Assembly: GCA_029245785.1 (NCBI GenBank)
Contig: JAQWOR010000072.1
Coordinates: 1 to 64,000, forward strand
Direction of reading: 5' to 3'
DNA: 64,000 bases
Source: Polaribacter sp.
GTDB taxonomy: Bacteria > Bacteroidota > Bacteroidia > Flavobacteriales > Flavobacteriaceae
Shown: positions 34,488-44,011 of the stretch, in pieces
Numbering within the stretch: position 1 is the stretch's first letter
How the letters are laid out: every line of letters starts with the position of its first letter
Notes under the pieces: generated by a model
What the model was told of the DNA's origin: nothing
Seen by the model: only the letters and a program-made list of their open reading frames with translations
The model's database searches: none
Program-made: the position numbers and the translations under genes

Positions 34488-35576
34488 CTACACCTTTATA
34501 AAAATTTTCTTTTTATATAAAACCGCTCCAACAATAGCATAAAAACTTACTACTGACAATGCATAACATAAAGAAGCTAGTTTGTCTGAAGATATTGTAC
34601 TTGTAAAAAAAGTAGCATACAACCAACCATGAATTGTAGTCTCTCCTATTTTGGTTAAATAAAAAACTTTTGAGATAAAACTGGAAGCAAAATAAATTAC
34701 AATAGCATTAGATCCAATATAGTTAAAAATCATCCCTACTGATTTTTTTTTCACATCGATGATGTAATATAACATACTTAAGAAAACAGTTCCCCAACCT
34801 GCAGTTACCAATACAAAACTACTAGACCAAATTGCTTTATTAATTGGAAACCACACATTCCACAAAAGTCCTAAACCTAGCAATACAACTCCTGTAACAA
34901 GCAGAAAAAAGGATTTCATATAATTTTGAAATAAAATCATCCTTCCTATTAAAACACCTATTAATCCAGAAGCAATTGAAGGCAATGTACTGAGTAGCCC
35001 TTCAGGGTCGTAATCTGATTTCCAAGTATGGTTTTTCAAAAAGGAAACATCAATATAATTTGCCCAATTGTTTGGAGCTCTATCAAAAGTCGGTAAACTT
35101 CCATTGGGTAACGGAACAAATCCTAGCCAGATCCAATATCCCAAAAGAAGTACACAAATAATACTCAATAAGATTTTCCAATTAAAATGAATACTTAAAA
35201 TTGCCGTTACAAAAAACACAACTCCTATTCGCTGCAATACCCCAGGAATTCTAACCGTTGATAACTCCTTAATAAAAGGAAAATAAGGCAAAAACACATT
35301 TAAAAACAATCCCAAACCAATGAGCTTTAAGCTTCTGATTCCTATTTTTTTATACGTTTTAACATTGGGAGTTTTATGTTTATATGCAAAAGCAATTGAA
35401 GTTCCTACAATAAATAAAAAGAAAGGAAAAATTAAATCTGTAGGCGTGTACCCATGCCAATTGGCATGTAATAAAGGAGCGTATACATGGCTCCAAGTTC
35501 CAGGAGTATTTACCAGAATCATGGCAACAATTGTAAGACCTCTTAAAACATCTACAGATGCAACTCTTGAATTCAT
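34488..35576 (-). CDS. HGSNAT/NagX-like membrane acyltransferase (DUF5009 family)
   Basis: A 362-residue polytopic protein related to heparan-alpha-glucosaminide N-acetyltransferase and the bacterial NagX. The N-terminus RVASVDVLRGLTIVAMILVN and the following PTDLIFPFFLFIVGTSIAF are signature regions, with about ten membrane helices. It lies 15 nt downstream of a sodium:solute symporter, in a neighbourhood with a NagB fusion, so a role in amino-sugar uptake or modification fits. The acyl acceptor is inferred, not shown. Confidence 0.87.
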   Translation of the reverse strand: MNSRVASVDVLRGLTIVAMILVNTPGTWSHVYAPLLHANWHGYTPTDLIFPFFLFIVGTSIAFAYKHKTPNVKTYKKIGIRSLKLIGLGLFLNVFLPYFPFIKELSTVRIPGVLQRIGVVFFVTAILSIHFNWKILLSIICVLLLGYWIWLGFVPLPNGSLPTFDRAPNNWANYIDVSFLKNHTWKSDYDPEGLLSTLPSIASGLIGVLIGRMILFQNYMKSFFLLVTGVVLLGLGLLWNVWFPINKAIWSSSFVLVTAGWGTVFLSMLYYIIDVKKKSVGMIFNYIGSNAIVIYFASSFISKVFYLTKIGETTIHGWLYATFFTSTISSDKLASLCYALSVVSFYAIVGAVLYKKKIFIKV

Positions 35577-35591
35577 TTATTTCTTGATTAA

Positions 35592-37406
35592 CTACAGTAC
35601 CGTTGTTTTAATTTTTGTCCACGTTTTAATTAGTAAATACGCAGATACAATAGCAGAAATGGTGGTACTTATTGCCAGTGTTTTTTCTCCATAAATCCAA
35701 TATCCTGTAGAAAACATACAGCTGTAAATCAGCACACAGCCTAACAACATGGCTATGATTCCAGAAGGAACGCTCCAGCCTTCTTGTTTATCTTTAATTT
35801 CTATATTTTTACTTGTTGCCTTTTCCACCACCGATTTCCAACCTGGGCCTCCGGGCTGTGTTTTCTTATAAAAATTCTCTAATACTTCTTCACTTTCAGG
35901 TTTGGTTATAAATGTAGCAATCAGCCAAATAGCAGTGGTTACCCCAACTACAATTAAAAACTTTGCCCAGCTAGGCAACACCCCTGTTTCTACATTAAAT
36001 AAATACGCATCAACTGTTGGAATGGTTAAAACAAGTGAAACAATTCCTGAAGCAAACATGGCTGATATTTCACTCCACGCATTAATTCGCCACCAAAACC
36101 ATCTTAAAATAAAAATCAACCCTGTTCCTGCTCCGAAGACCAACAATAAGTTAAATAATTGCAGTGCGTTTTGTAGTAACAATGCTAAAGCTGCACTAAG
36201 AACCATTAAGGCAACGGTAGAAATTCTTCCTACTGCGACCAATCTTTTTTCAGAAGCTTCAGGATTTATTTGTTGTTTGTAAAAATCAAATACAATATAG
36301 GATGAACCCCAATTTAATTGGGTAGATATGGTACTCATATAGGCTGCCACCAATGAAGCTAACACAATTCCTAACAAACCGCTTGGCAGTTTTGTTAACA
36401 TCGCAGAATAGGCCAAATCATGCCCTAGTTTATCTTCAGAAACACCAGGAAACGCCTCTTGAATACTTGCTAAATCTGGAAATAACACCAACGATGCTAA
36501 GGCTACCAAAATCCATGGCCAAGGCCGTAATGCATAATGCATAATGTTAAAAAAGAAGGTTGCACCAATAGCGTGATTTGCATCTTTAGCTGCCAACATT
36601 CTTTGTGCAATGTATCCTCCACCTCCTGGCTCTGCTCCAGGATACCAAGAGCTCCACCATTGTACTGCTAATGGAATAATTAACAGCGTAATTAATGCTT
36701 CTGTATCGTTAAAATCTGGTAAAATTGATAATTTATCTGCAACATTTTCATGAGCTAACAAAGCTTCGATTCCTCCAACTTCAGGGAGATTCACCAAATA
36801 AACAGCCGCCCAAATAGCACCTGCCATGGCTACAAAAAACAACACAAAATCTGTATAAACAACCCCTTTAAATCCTCCAACCGCACTAAACACCACTGTT
36901 ATTAGACCGGCACTTAATACCGTTTGCCAAGGCTCTAACCCCAACATAATTCCTCCTATTTTTATAGCGGCTAAGGTAACTGCAGACATGGTAATCACAT
37001 TAAAAATAACACCTAAGTACACCGCTCTAAACTTCCTTAAAAAACTTGCTGGTTTCCCGCCATAGCGCAATTCATAAAATTCTAAATCTGTTTTCACATT
37101 CGATTTACGCCATAATTTTGCATACACAAAAACCGTTAACAATCCTGTTATTAAAAAGGCCCACCAAACCCAGTTTCCAGAAACTCCATGTGTTCTAACA
37201 ATATCTGTTACTAAGTTTGGTGTATCTGTAGAAAAAGTAGTCGCTACCATAGATAATCCTAATAACCACCATGGCATTGTTCTTCCTGAGAGAAAAAATT
37301 CTGTCGAATTTTTTCCTGATTTCTTTGAAACGTAAATTCCAATAAACAAAACAATTGAAAAGAAAGAAATAATAAATGTGTAATCTAATGCAGATAATGA
37401 GACCAT
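35592..37406 (-). CDS. Sodium:solute symporter (SSS/SLC5 family)
   Basis: A 604-residue transporter with about 13-14 helices. It begins LDYTFIISFFSIVLFIGIYVSKKSG, and the conserved FFLSGRTMPWWLLGLSMVATTFSTDTP region is typical of SSS members. AYMSTISTQLNWGSSYIVFDFY carries the usual second sodium-site region. Substrate is not readable, but its place beside NagX-like and near NagB suggests an amino sugar or its oligosaccharide. It is the first gene of a two-gene minus-strand unit. Confidence 0.9.
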   Translation of the reverse strand: MVSLSALDYTFIISFFSIVLFIGIYVSKKSGKNSTEFFLSGRTMPWWLLGLSMVATTFSTDTPNLVTDIVRTHGVSGNWVWWAFLITGLLTVFVYAKLWRKSNVKTDLEFYELRYGGKPASFLRKFRAVYLGVIFNVITMSAVTLAAIKIGGIMLGLEPWQTVLSAGLITVVFSAVGGFKGVVYTDFVLFFVAMAGAIWAAVYLVNLPEVGGIEALLAHENVADKLSILPDFNDTEALITLLIIPLAVQWWSSWYPGAEPGGGGYIAQRMLAAKDANHAIGATFFFNIMHYALRPWPWILVALASLVLFPDLASIQEAFPGVSEDKLGHDLAYSAMLTKLPSGLLGIVLASLVAAYMSTISTQLNWGSSYIVFDFYKQQINPEASEKRLVAVGRISTVALMVLSAALALLLQNALQLFNLLLVFGAGTGLIFILRWFWWRINAWSEISAMFASGIVSLVLTIPTVDAYLFNVETGVLPSWAKFLIVVGVTTAIWLIATFITKPESEEVLENFYKKTQPGGPGWKSVVEKATSKNIEIKDKQEGWSVPSGIIAMLLGCVLIYSCMFSTGYWIYGEKTLAISTTISAIVSAYLLIKTWTKIKTTVL

Positions 37407-37521
37407 AGTAAAAATTTAGAAAGCGTAAAGTAGTAAACTATAATTAAATTTTTGAATAATTTCTATCGATAACATAAAAAAAGAGCCAAACGAAGTTGTT
37501 TTAAGCACAAACATAAGCAGC

Positions 37522-38235
37522 CTAGTTTGCAGAATTTAAAATGACTTGTTTTGCTTGGTTGATGTATTTTCTACCAATTGGAATTCGTTTTGAATCTATT
37601 TCTACTGAATTTCCTTCTAGGCTTTTCACTTTATCAAGAGAAACGGTATAAGATCTATGAATTCTCAGAAATTTATCTTGTGGAAGCTCTTCTGTAATAC
37701 TTGTAAGAGATTTATGTACCAAGTAGTTTTCTACAACAGTATAAACCTTGATGTAATCTTTTAAGCTTTCGATATAAAAAATATCTTTAAATTTAATTTT
37801 AACTAGTTTCTTTTCTACCTTTAAAAAAATAAATGATTCGCTATCTGTAGTAGTTTCTTGTTGAACACCTCTTTGCTCTGAAACCTTTTGAGTAACTTTA
37901 TTTACCGACTTTAAAAATCGATTAAATGGAATTGGCTTCACTAAATAGTCTAACACATCTAAATCAAAACTCTCAACAGCATATTCTCTATAGGCTGTAG
38001 TAATTACAATATTGGCTTTAAGAGCGGTGTTCCTCAAAAACTCTAAGCCATTCATTTTTGACATATTGATGTCTAAAAAAACAACATCAATTGTGTTTTT
38101 TTCTAATAAACTTAATGCTGATATGGGACTGTTAAATGTTGCTACAATTTCAAAGTTTAGAAACTCAGATAAGTGGTTTTCAATCACTTTAATTGCGAGT
38201 GGCTCATCATCAATAATTATACATCTTATTTTCAT
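37522..38235 (-). CDS. LytTR-family response regulator
   Basis: A 237-residue two-component regulator. The receiver domain has IIDDEP at the N-terminus and the phosphoacceptor Asp55 in VFLDINM; the C-terminal LytTR DNA-binding domain runs from about 135 to 232 (IFYIESLKDYIKVYT, FLRIHRSYTVSLDKV). The cognate LytS-like kinase is encoded 53 nt upstream on the same strand. The likely targets are the adjacent transporter and nagB genes, which is inference from position. Confidence 0.94.
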   Translation of the reverse strand: MKIRCIIIDDEPLAIKVIENHLSEFLNFEIVATFNSPISALSLLEKNTIDVVFLDINMSKMNGLEFLRNTALKANIVITTAYREYAVESFDLDVLDYLVKPIPFNRFLKSVNKVTQKVSEQRGVQQETTTDSESFIFLKVEKKLVKIKFKDIFYIESLKDYIKVYTVVENYLVHKSLTSITEELPQDKFLRIHRSYTVSLDKVKSLEGNSVEIDSKRIPIGRKYINQAKQVILNSAN

Positions 38236-38288
38236 AGCATACTAACCTATTTAGAGATTCATTTATTTTTTGAGAATTGTAAATTTAG

Positions 38289-39362
38289 TCATTCTAATGG
38301 AATCATCAAATTCACACTATAATTTTGTTTACCTCCCTTTATCTCTAGAGTAAATTTATCTTTAAACAACAACTCCAATCTCCGTTTGATATTTTTATTG
38401 CCAATACCATGGTTTTTAACCTTGTTGGTAAATTGATTGTAGTTGTTTACAACAGAAAAAGTTAAGAGTTTGTCTGTTGTTTTTTCAAAGTAAATAAAAA
38501 CATTTAAATAATTATTATCTTTTGTTCCATGTTTAAAGCAGTTTTCTATAAAAGGCAAAAACAACAAAGGAGGTACTTGAACATTTTCAACATTTCCTTG
38601 TATACTCAAATCAACCTTTACCCTATCTCCGTATCTTAATTTTTCTAAATCGATATAATTTTGAACATATTTAATTTCATTATACAAACTTATTTTTTTT
38701 CCTTTCGCCTCATATAAAATATACTCCATTATTTCAGACAACTTCAAGACAACCTCAGGTGCTTTATCTGATTTTTCTATAGTCAATGCATACAGATTGT
38801 TTAGTGTATTGAAAAAAAAGTGAGGTTGTATTTGAGTTTTTAAAAACTTCAGCTCTGTTTCCAATTGAATTTTTTGAAAACTTTCAGCTTTTCTTCGTTC
38901 ATATACCCAATCTACGGTCAACTTTATTGCCGTAACTAAGGCCAACACGTATAGCTCTCCCAAAACAACAGCAACTATATGATTAAATGTAAAGGCTTTC
39001 TGTACAGATTCTGCTTCTGGCAAAATATCTTTTGTTACTAACAAATAATTCAACCCTGTTCTAACAATATAAAGCACTCCTAAAGAAATGAAAATGTAAA
39101 AAATATACTGTTTGTGCTTTTTGGTAAGAATAAATTTCGGAAGTAAATAATAAAGGTTAAAATACACGATAATAATATGCAACGGAAACTCTACAAGATT
39201 AGATTTTAATGAATACCAATAATCATCAAAATAACTTCCCCATCGAATTACATTGAAGGTGAAATATACCAGCCAAAACAAAATATGGTATTTTCTTTGG
39301 GTAGATCGGGGCGTTTTTTTAGTCCATTTTAAAGCCAAACTACATCTTTTTAATTTGTACAA
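38289..39362 (-). CDS. LytS-like sensor histidine kinase (His_kinase family)
   Basis: A 357-residue membrane kinase. About four helices occupy residues 25-160, and the phosphoacceptor lies in FLKTQIQPHFFFNTLNNLYAL, the hallmark of the His_kinase (PF06580-type) group that pairs with LytTR regulators. The ATPase part shows PPLLFLPFIENCFKHG and HGIGNKNIKRRLELLF. There is no periplasmic sensor domain of note, so the signal is probably sensed in or at the membrane. Confidence 0.93.
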   Translation of the reverse strand: MYKLKRCSLALKWTKKTPRSTQRKYHILFWLVYFTFNVIRWGSYFDDYWYSLKSNLVEFPLHIIIVYFNLYYLLPKFILTKKHKQYIFYIFISLGVLYIVRTGLNYLLVTKDILPEAESVQKAFTFNHIVAVVLGELYVLALVTAIKLTVDWVYERRKAESFQKIQLETELKFLKTQIQPHFFFNTLNNLYALTIEKSDKAPEVVLKLSEIMEYILYEAKGKKISLYNEIKYVQNYIDLEKLRYGDRVKVDLSIQGNVENVQVPPLLFLPFIENCFKHGTKDNNYLNVFIYFEKTTDKLLTFSVVNNYNQFTNKVKNHGIGNKNIKRRLELLFKDKFTLEIKGGKQNYSVNLMIPLE

Positions 39363-39532
39363 ATAGTATCAAAATCAACTGTAAATAAAGTTCTTTTTTA
39401 TTAAAAACAAGGGCTCAACCTCAAAAATAATTCATATGACACAAATAAGCAGCTATTAATTATAATAGACGTCTTTAATAGACAGTTAGTGGCTATTGGT
39501 CGAAAAAATCATATTTCAAAACTTCATAACAC

Positions 39533-39540
39533 TATTTTTG
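39533..39540 (+). promoter_or_regulatory. -7 box of the nagB-lmbE promoter
   Basis: TATTTTTG matches TAnnTTTG 19 nt before the start codon. About 60-80 nt upstream the sequence TAATAGAC occurs twice, 7 nt apart (ATAATAGACGTCTTTAATAGACAG near 39460-39485), which could be a regulator site. Confidence 0.5.
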
Positions 39541-39559
39541 TACAAAAATCTGATTCTAC

Positions 39560-41497
39560 ATGACTCCATTTAGCACCTTAAAAAGCATCTCTAAAAAAAC
39601 AACCCATCAACAAGCTGGTCAATTTGAAGAAACTAGGTTTGAAAAAATCCATAATGTGATTTTCAAAAACTCTTCAGAGGCATCTATTGTTGTTGCTCAT
39701 GAAATTGCAACGTTAATTAGAAAAAAAGAATCAGAAAAATCGCCTTGTGTTTTGGGGCTTGCAACAGGCTCCTCTCCAATACGGGTTTATGAAGAGCTCG
39801 TAAGAATGCACAAAGAAGAAGGCTTGAGCTTTTCGAATGTAATTACCTTTAATTTAGATGAATACACTCCTATTGATCCTCATGACATTCAGAGTTATTA
39901 TTATTTTATGCATGAGCATTTATTCAATCATATAGATATTCTACCTGAAAACACACACATTCCTAATGGTGCTATTCAACCTGAAGATTTACACCAATAC
40001 TGTATCGACTATGAGCTCAAAATAAAAGCTGTTGGAGGTTTAGATTTTCAATTGTTAGGAATTGGAAGAACTGGGCATATTGGTTTTAACGAACCGGGGT
40101 CTCATTTTAACTCAGGTACAAGGAGCATTACATTAAACCATGTCACAAGAATAGATGCTGCCTCAGATTTTTTGGGAATAAGCAATGTTCCCAGAAAAGC
40201 AATTACTATGGGCGTTGGAACCATTAGAAACGCCAAAAGAATAGTACTGCTTGCCTGGGGAGTTAACAAAGCAACTATTGTTCAAAACACCTTAGAAGGA
40301 GACATCACTTCTCAGATGCCAGCAACTTATTTACAAAGGCATGAAAATACTACGGTTATTTTAGACGAGGAAGCCTCTTCTGAATTGACCCGAATTAAAA
40401 CTCCTTGGCTGGTTACTTCTTGTATCTGGGATCTAGCGTTGCAAAAAAAAGCAATTGTTTGGCTGAGTGAATTGCTAGGAAAATCTGTTCTTAAACTCAC
40501 AGACAACGATTATAATAATAACGGCATGTCTAGTTTGTTGGCAGAAGAAGGCAATGCGTATGACTTAAACGTTAAAATGTTTAATACGTTACAACATACA
40601 ATCACCGGTTGGCCAGGAGGGAAACCAAAAGCTGACGATAGCAATAGACCAGAGAGAGCAGTGCCTTCAAAAAAACGTGTGCTTATTTTTAGTCCACACC
40701 CAGATGATGACGTAATTTCAATGGGGGGAACTTTTGATCGTTTGGTAGAACAAGGGCATGAAGTACATATTGCCTATCAAACTTCTGGAAACATCGCTGT
40801 TTCTGATGAAGAGGCATTAAAATTTGCAGAGGTTACAAAATCCTTACAAATTCAATCTGACATCATAGAGGACATTATAACAAGCCTTAAAAGCAAAAAC
40901 TCAAATAGTGTAGACGAACTAAATACAAGATCTTTAAAGGGAATGATTCGAAGAAGTGAATCTCTTGCAGCTACACGATATATGGGTTTACCAGATGCAC
41001 ATGTGCATTTTTTAGACTTGCCATTTTATGAAACGGGTACGGTAAAAAAAGCCAACCTTTCTAAAAAAGATATTGATATTGTTGTGAACCTAATTGACTT
41101 TATCAAACCTCATCAAATTTATGCAGCTGGCGATTTAGCAGACCCACACGGAACACACAAAGTATGTTTAGATGCCATTTTTGAAGCTTTAGCAGTTTTA
41201 AAACCAAAAAAATACATGAATGATTGTTGGGTTTGGTTATACCGTGGCGCTTGGCACGAATGGGAATCTCATGAAATTGAAATGGCCGTACCGATGAGTC
41301 CAGATCAAGTTTTAAAGAAAAGGCATGCAATCTTCTTTCACCAATCTCAAAAAGACGGAGTCATGTTTCAAGGTGATGATTCAAGAGAGTTTTGGGTACG
41401 CGTTGAAGACAGAAATCGATTAACCGCAAAAAAATACAACGATTTAGGCTTGGCAGATTACGCTGCAATTGAAGCTTTTAAACGGTATCATTTTTAA
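39560..41497 (+). CDS. nagB: Glucosamine-6-phosphate deaminase fused to a LmbE/PIG-L deacetylase-like domain
   Basis: A 645-residue two-domain protein. The first half (about 30-290) is NagB, which converts glucosamine-6-phosphate to fructose-6-phosphate and ammonia: LGLATGSSPIRVYEEL, FNLDEY, GRTGHIGFNEPGS. From about residue 370 follows a LmbE-like zinc hydrolase domain, FSPHPDDDVISMGGTF and DPHGTHKVC, related to N-acetylglucosaminyl deacetylases. This fusion is common in Bacteroidota and would pair deacetylation with deamination. The two-component pair and the NagX/SSS genes lie upstream in the opposite direction. Confidence 0.94.
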   Translation: MTPFSTLKSISKKTTHQQAGQFEETRFEKIHNVIFKNSSEASIVVAHEIATLIRKKESEKSPCVLGLATGSSPIRVYEELVRMHKEEGLSFSNVITFNLDEYTPIDPHDIQSYYYFMHEHLFNHIDILPENTHIPNGAIQPEDLHQYCIDYELKIKAVGGLDFQLLGIGRTGHIGFNEPGSHFNSGTRSITLNHVTRIDAASDFLGISNVPRKAITMGVGTIRNAKRIVLLAWGVNKATIVQNTLEGDITSQMPATYLQRHENTTVILDEEASSELTRIKTPWLVTSCIWDLALQKKAIVWLSELLGKSVLKLTDNDYNNNGMSSLLAEEGNAYDLNVKMFNTLQHTITGWPGGKPKADDSNRPERAVPSKKRVLIFSPHPDDDVISMGGTFDRLVEQGHEVHIAYQTSGNIAVSDEEALKFAEVTKSLQIQSDIIEDIITSLKSKNSNSVDELNTRSLKGMIRRSESLAATRYMGLPDAHVHFLDLPFYETGTVKKANLSKKDIDIVVNLIDFIKPHQIYAAGDLADPHGTHKVCLDAIFEALAVLKPKKYMNDCWVWLYRGAWHEWESHEIEMAVPMSPDQVLKKRHAIFFHQSQKDGVMFQGDDSREFWVRVEDRNRLTAKKYNDLGLADYAAIEAFKRYHF

Positions 41498-41566
41498 TAA
41501 AACTCGTAAGAGAGGCAATCTATAATTGGCTTTTTTGGAAATTAATAAAAGGTAAGTAAAAATCAA

Positions 41567-41594
41567 TTTGATTGCAATCAAATTGGTATTTTTG
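41567..41594 (+). promoter_or_regulatory. Promoter of the pabB-tilS group; fixes the pabB start
   Basis: TTTG at 41567-41570 and TATTTTTG at 41587-41594 with a 16-nt spacer fit the Bacteroidota promoter. The ORF-track start at 41572 would lie inside this promoter, so the next ATG at 41602 is the likely start, with almost no leader. Overlapping it is the short palindrome TTTGATTGCAATCAAA (41567-41582), a possible operator. Confidence 0.6.
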
Positions 41595-41601
41595 CCTTTC
41601 A

Positions 41602-42912
41602 ATGCAACGAACAGAAAAAAGCTTTAAGGTTACTTCAATCAATGATTTTAAAACAAAATTATTGGTTTGGGCACAACAATCAGAGACTGTTGTTTGGTTA
41701 GATTCTAATCAATACCAACAAAAATATTCTTCATTTGGTGCTGTATTGGCAATGGATGAGTTTACCTCTATAAAAACGGATTACAATACTGCTTTTGAGC
41801 AATTAAAAGAATACCAAACCATCACTAAAGATTACCTTTTTGGTTACTTAAGTTATGATCTTAAAAATGATGTAGAACCTATTTCTTCTTCTAATTTTGA
41901 CGGACTGGGCTTTGCTGATTTGTATTTTTTTCAGCCTAAAAAACTCATTTTTATCCATCAAGATACGGTTGAGTTTCGCTATATAAAAATGGTTGATGAT
42001 GAAATTGATACTGATTTTAATGAAATCAACAACACTTCATTTCAAACGAATGTAAAAGCTCTCGAAAAAGAAAATGACGTCAAAATAAAACTCCGAATTC
42101 ATAAAGATGAATACCATCAAAAGGTAAACACCATCCTAGAACATATTCATAGAGGCGATATTTATGAAGCTAATTTTTGTCAAGAATTTTACGCAGAAGA
42201 CGCATACATCAATCCCTTAGAAGCATACCATCATTTGAATGAAATTTCCGAACCTCCATTTGCCACTTTTTTAAAATGCGAACAGCACTATCTACTCTCA
42301 GCATCACCAGAAAGATACCTGAAAAAAGAAGGTGAAAAAATTATTTCTCAACCCATAAAGGGAACTGCAAAAAGATTGCGAAACTCTATTGATGACGCTC
42401 AGATTGCCTTTGATTTAGCACGCGATGAAAAAGAGCGCTCAGAAAACATTATGATTGTAGATTTGGTACGGAATGACTTGTCTAAAACGGCAAAAAAAGG
42501 AACTGTAAGCATTGAAGAATTGTGTAAAGTATACTCCTTCAAACAAGTACATCAGCTCATTTCTACAGTTGTTTCTGAAGTTGATAAAAACACACACCCT
42601 GTAACAATTCTTCAAGACACTTTTCCGATGGGTAGCATGACAGGAGCTCCAAAAATATCGGCAATAAACATCATAGAAAAACTAGAAGAAACCAAACGTG
42701 GCTTATACTCTGGTGCTGTTGGCTACTTCACTCCTACTGGCGATTTTGATTTTAATGTCATCATTCGAAGTATTTTGTACAACGAAAAAAACAACTACGT
42801 TTCCTATTCTGTCGGCAGTGCCATTACAGCAAAATCGACCCCCGAAAAAGAATATGAAGAATGCTTATTAAAAGCAAAAGCTATGAAATATGTGTTGCTA
42901 AATTCTAACTAA
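41602..42912 (+). CDS. pabB: Aminodeoxychorismate synthase component I / chorismate-binding enzyme
   Basis: A 436-residue chorismate-utilising enzyme that most likely makes 4-amino-4-deoxychorismate for folate. Visible motifs are GDIYEANFCQEF, LSASPERYL, SQPIKGTAKR, EKERSENIMIVDLVRNDLSK, DTFPMGSMTGAPK and GLYSGAVGYF. Isochorismate and anthranilate synthases share parts of these, but the IKGT and PxGSMTGAPK pattern and single-gene context favour PabB. No pabA is adjacent. Start chosen from the promoter position. Confidence 0.88.
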   Translation: MQRTEKSFKVTSINDFKTKLLVWAQQSETVVWLDSNQYQQKYSSFGAVLAMDEFTSIKTDYNTAFEQLKEYQTITKDYLFGYLSYDLKNDVEPISSSNFDGLGFADLYFFQPKKLIFIHQDTVEFRYIKMVDDEIDTDFNEINNTSFQTNVKALEKENDVKIKLRIHKDEYHQKVNTILEHIHRGDIYEANFCQEFYAEDAYINPLEAYHHLNEISEPPFATFLKCEQHYLLSASPERYLKKEGEKIISQPIKGTAKRLRNSIDDAQIAFDLARDEKERSENIMIVDLVRNDLSKTAKKGTVSIEELCKVYSFKQVHQLISTVVSEVDKNTHPVTILQDTFPMGSMTGAPKISAINIIEKLEETKRGLYSGAVGYFTPTGDFDFNVIIRSILYNEKNNYVSYSVGSAITAKSTPEKEYEECLLKAKAMKYVLLNSN

Positions 42913-42918
42913 TAAGAC

Positions 42919-43164
42919 ATGATTACAGACCAAGACCAAAAGTTTAAAACCGTTCTTACAGAACTATCGGATACTGTTAGCGAACAATCTTTTTTCAATG
43001 CCTTTTTAAAGCAATACCCTGAAGATTGGAAGCAATTAAAAATTACCTACTCAAAATTTAAACGAAGTAAACAATTCGGAAAAACGATTCCCTTGCCAAG
43101 ACCTGAAGAGGCATTAAGACGAACGATTCGAACTTGGTTAAAGACAACTAAAAAAAATGCGTAG
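42919..43164 (+). CDS. Small conserved hypothetical protein
   Basis: An 81-residue basic protein with no signal or membrane segment (QSFFNAFLKQYPEDWKQLKITYSKFKRSKQFG, then PLPRPEEALRRTIRTWLKTT). I do not recognise a named domain. It sits 6 nt after pabB and 19 nt before the hydrolase gene, all in the same direction, so it is probably translated from the same mRNA. The even amino-acid composition and tight packing support a real gene. Confidence 0.7.
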   Translation: MITDQDQKFKTVLTELSDTVSEQSFFNAFLKQYPEDWKQLKITYSKFKRSKQFGKTIPLPRPEEALRRTIRTWLKTTKKNA

Positions 43165-43183
43165 CTTTAGCTTTTAATTATGT

Positions 43184-44011
43184 ATGATGACATATCAAGA
43201 ATTTAATTTCAACATTTATTCGACCCATTTTTACGGTCAGTATTGGCAACCTTCAAAAACCAAAGCCATAATTTTGTTGGTACATGGAATGGGAGAGCAC
43301 GCTACACGCTATACAGAATCTGTGATTCCGAAATTGACAGAAAATGGTTTTGGCGTCATTGCTTTTGATCAATTTGGACATGGAAAAACATCTGGAAAAC
43401 GAGGCCATTGCCCGAGTTTTGAAGCTGTTTTAAAAAGTGTTGAAAAAGTACAGGAAAAAGCCTTAGCTATTTTTGGAAACAAACCCCTCTTTTTATACGG
43501 GCATTCTATGGGTGGAAATGTGGTGATAAATTATGTACTTCGAAAAAAGCATTCTTTTGCAGGCGTAATTGCTACCAGTCCTTTTTTACAATTGGCTTTT
43601 CAGCCACCAGCTATTAAATTGTTTGTAGGAAAGCTCTTGCAAAAAATAGCACCGGCAATAACCATGGGAAATGAATTAGACCCAAACGATGTTTCTAGAG
43701 ACAATACAGAGGTTCAAAAATACATGAACGACCCTTTAGTACACGATAGAATAAGCCCTAATTTTTCCATCACATTTATCGAAACCGGAAAATGGGCGAT
43801 AGAAAATGCTAACAAATTGCAAACTCCGACATTGCTTCTACACGGAACGGATGATAAAATTATTGACTATAAAGGAACGCAAGAATTTTCAAACAACTCA
43901 AACACCACCACCTTAAAGCTATATGAAGGCGGCTATCATGAATTACACAATGATCTTTGTAAAGAAGAAATGCTGACCGATGTTGTGAACTGGCTGAAAA
44001 AACAATTATAA
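43184..44011 (+). CDS. Alpha/beta hydrolase, monoacylglycerol lipase-like
   Basis: A 275-residue serine hydrolase of the Hydrolase_4 / monoglyceride lipase type. The oxyanion region LLVHGMGEHATRY, the nucleophile elbow GHSMGGNVV and the acid and histidine in LLHGTDDKIID and YEGGYHELHND are present. Two adjacent ATG codons (43184, 43187) are equally good starts. Its stop overlaps the tilS start by one base (TAATG). Confidence 0.9.
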   Translation: MMTYQEFNFNIYSTHFYGQYWQPSKTKAIILLVHGMGEHATRYTESVIPKLTENGFGVIAFDQFGHGKTSGKRGHCPSFEAVLKSVEKVQEKALAIFGNKPLFLYGHSMGGNVVINYVLRKKHSFAGVIATSPFLQLAFQPPAIKLFVGKLLQKIAPAITMGNELDPNDVSRDNTEVQKYMNDPLVHDRISPNFSITFIETGKWAIENANKLQTPTLLLHGTDDKIIDYKGTQEFSNNSNTTTLKLYEGGYHELHNDLCKEEMLTDVVNWLKKQL

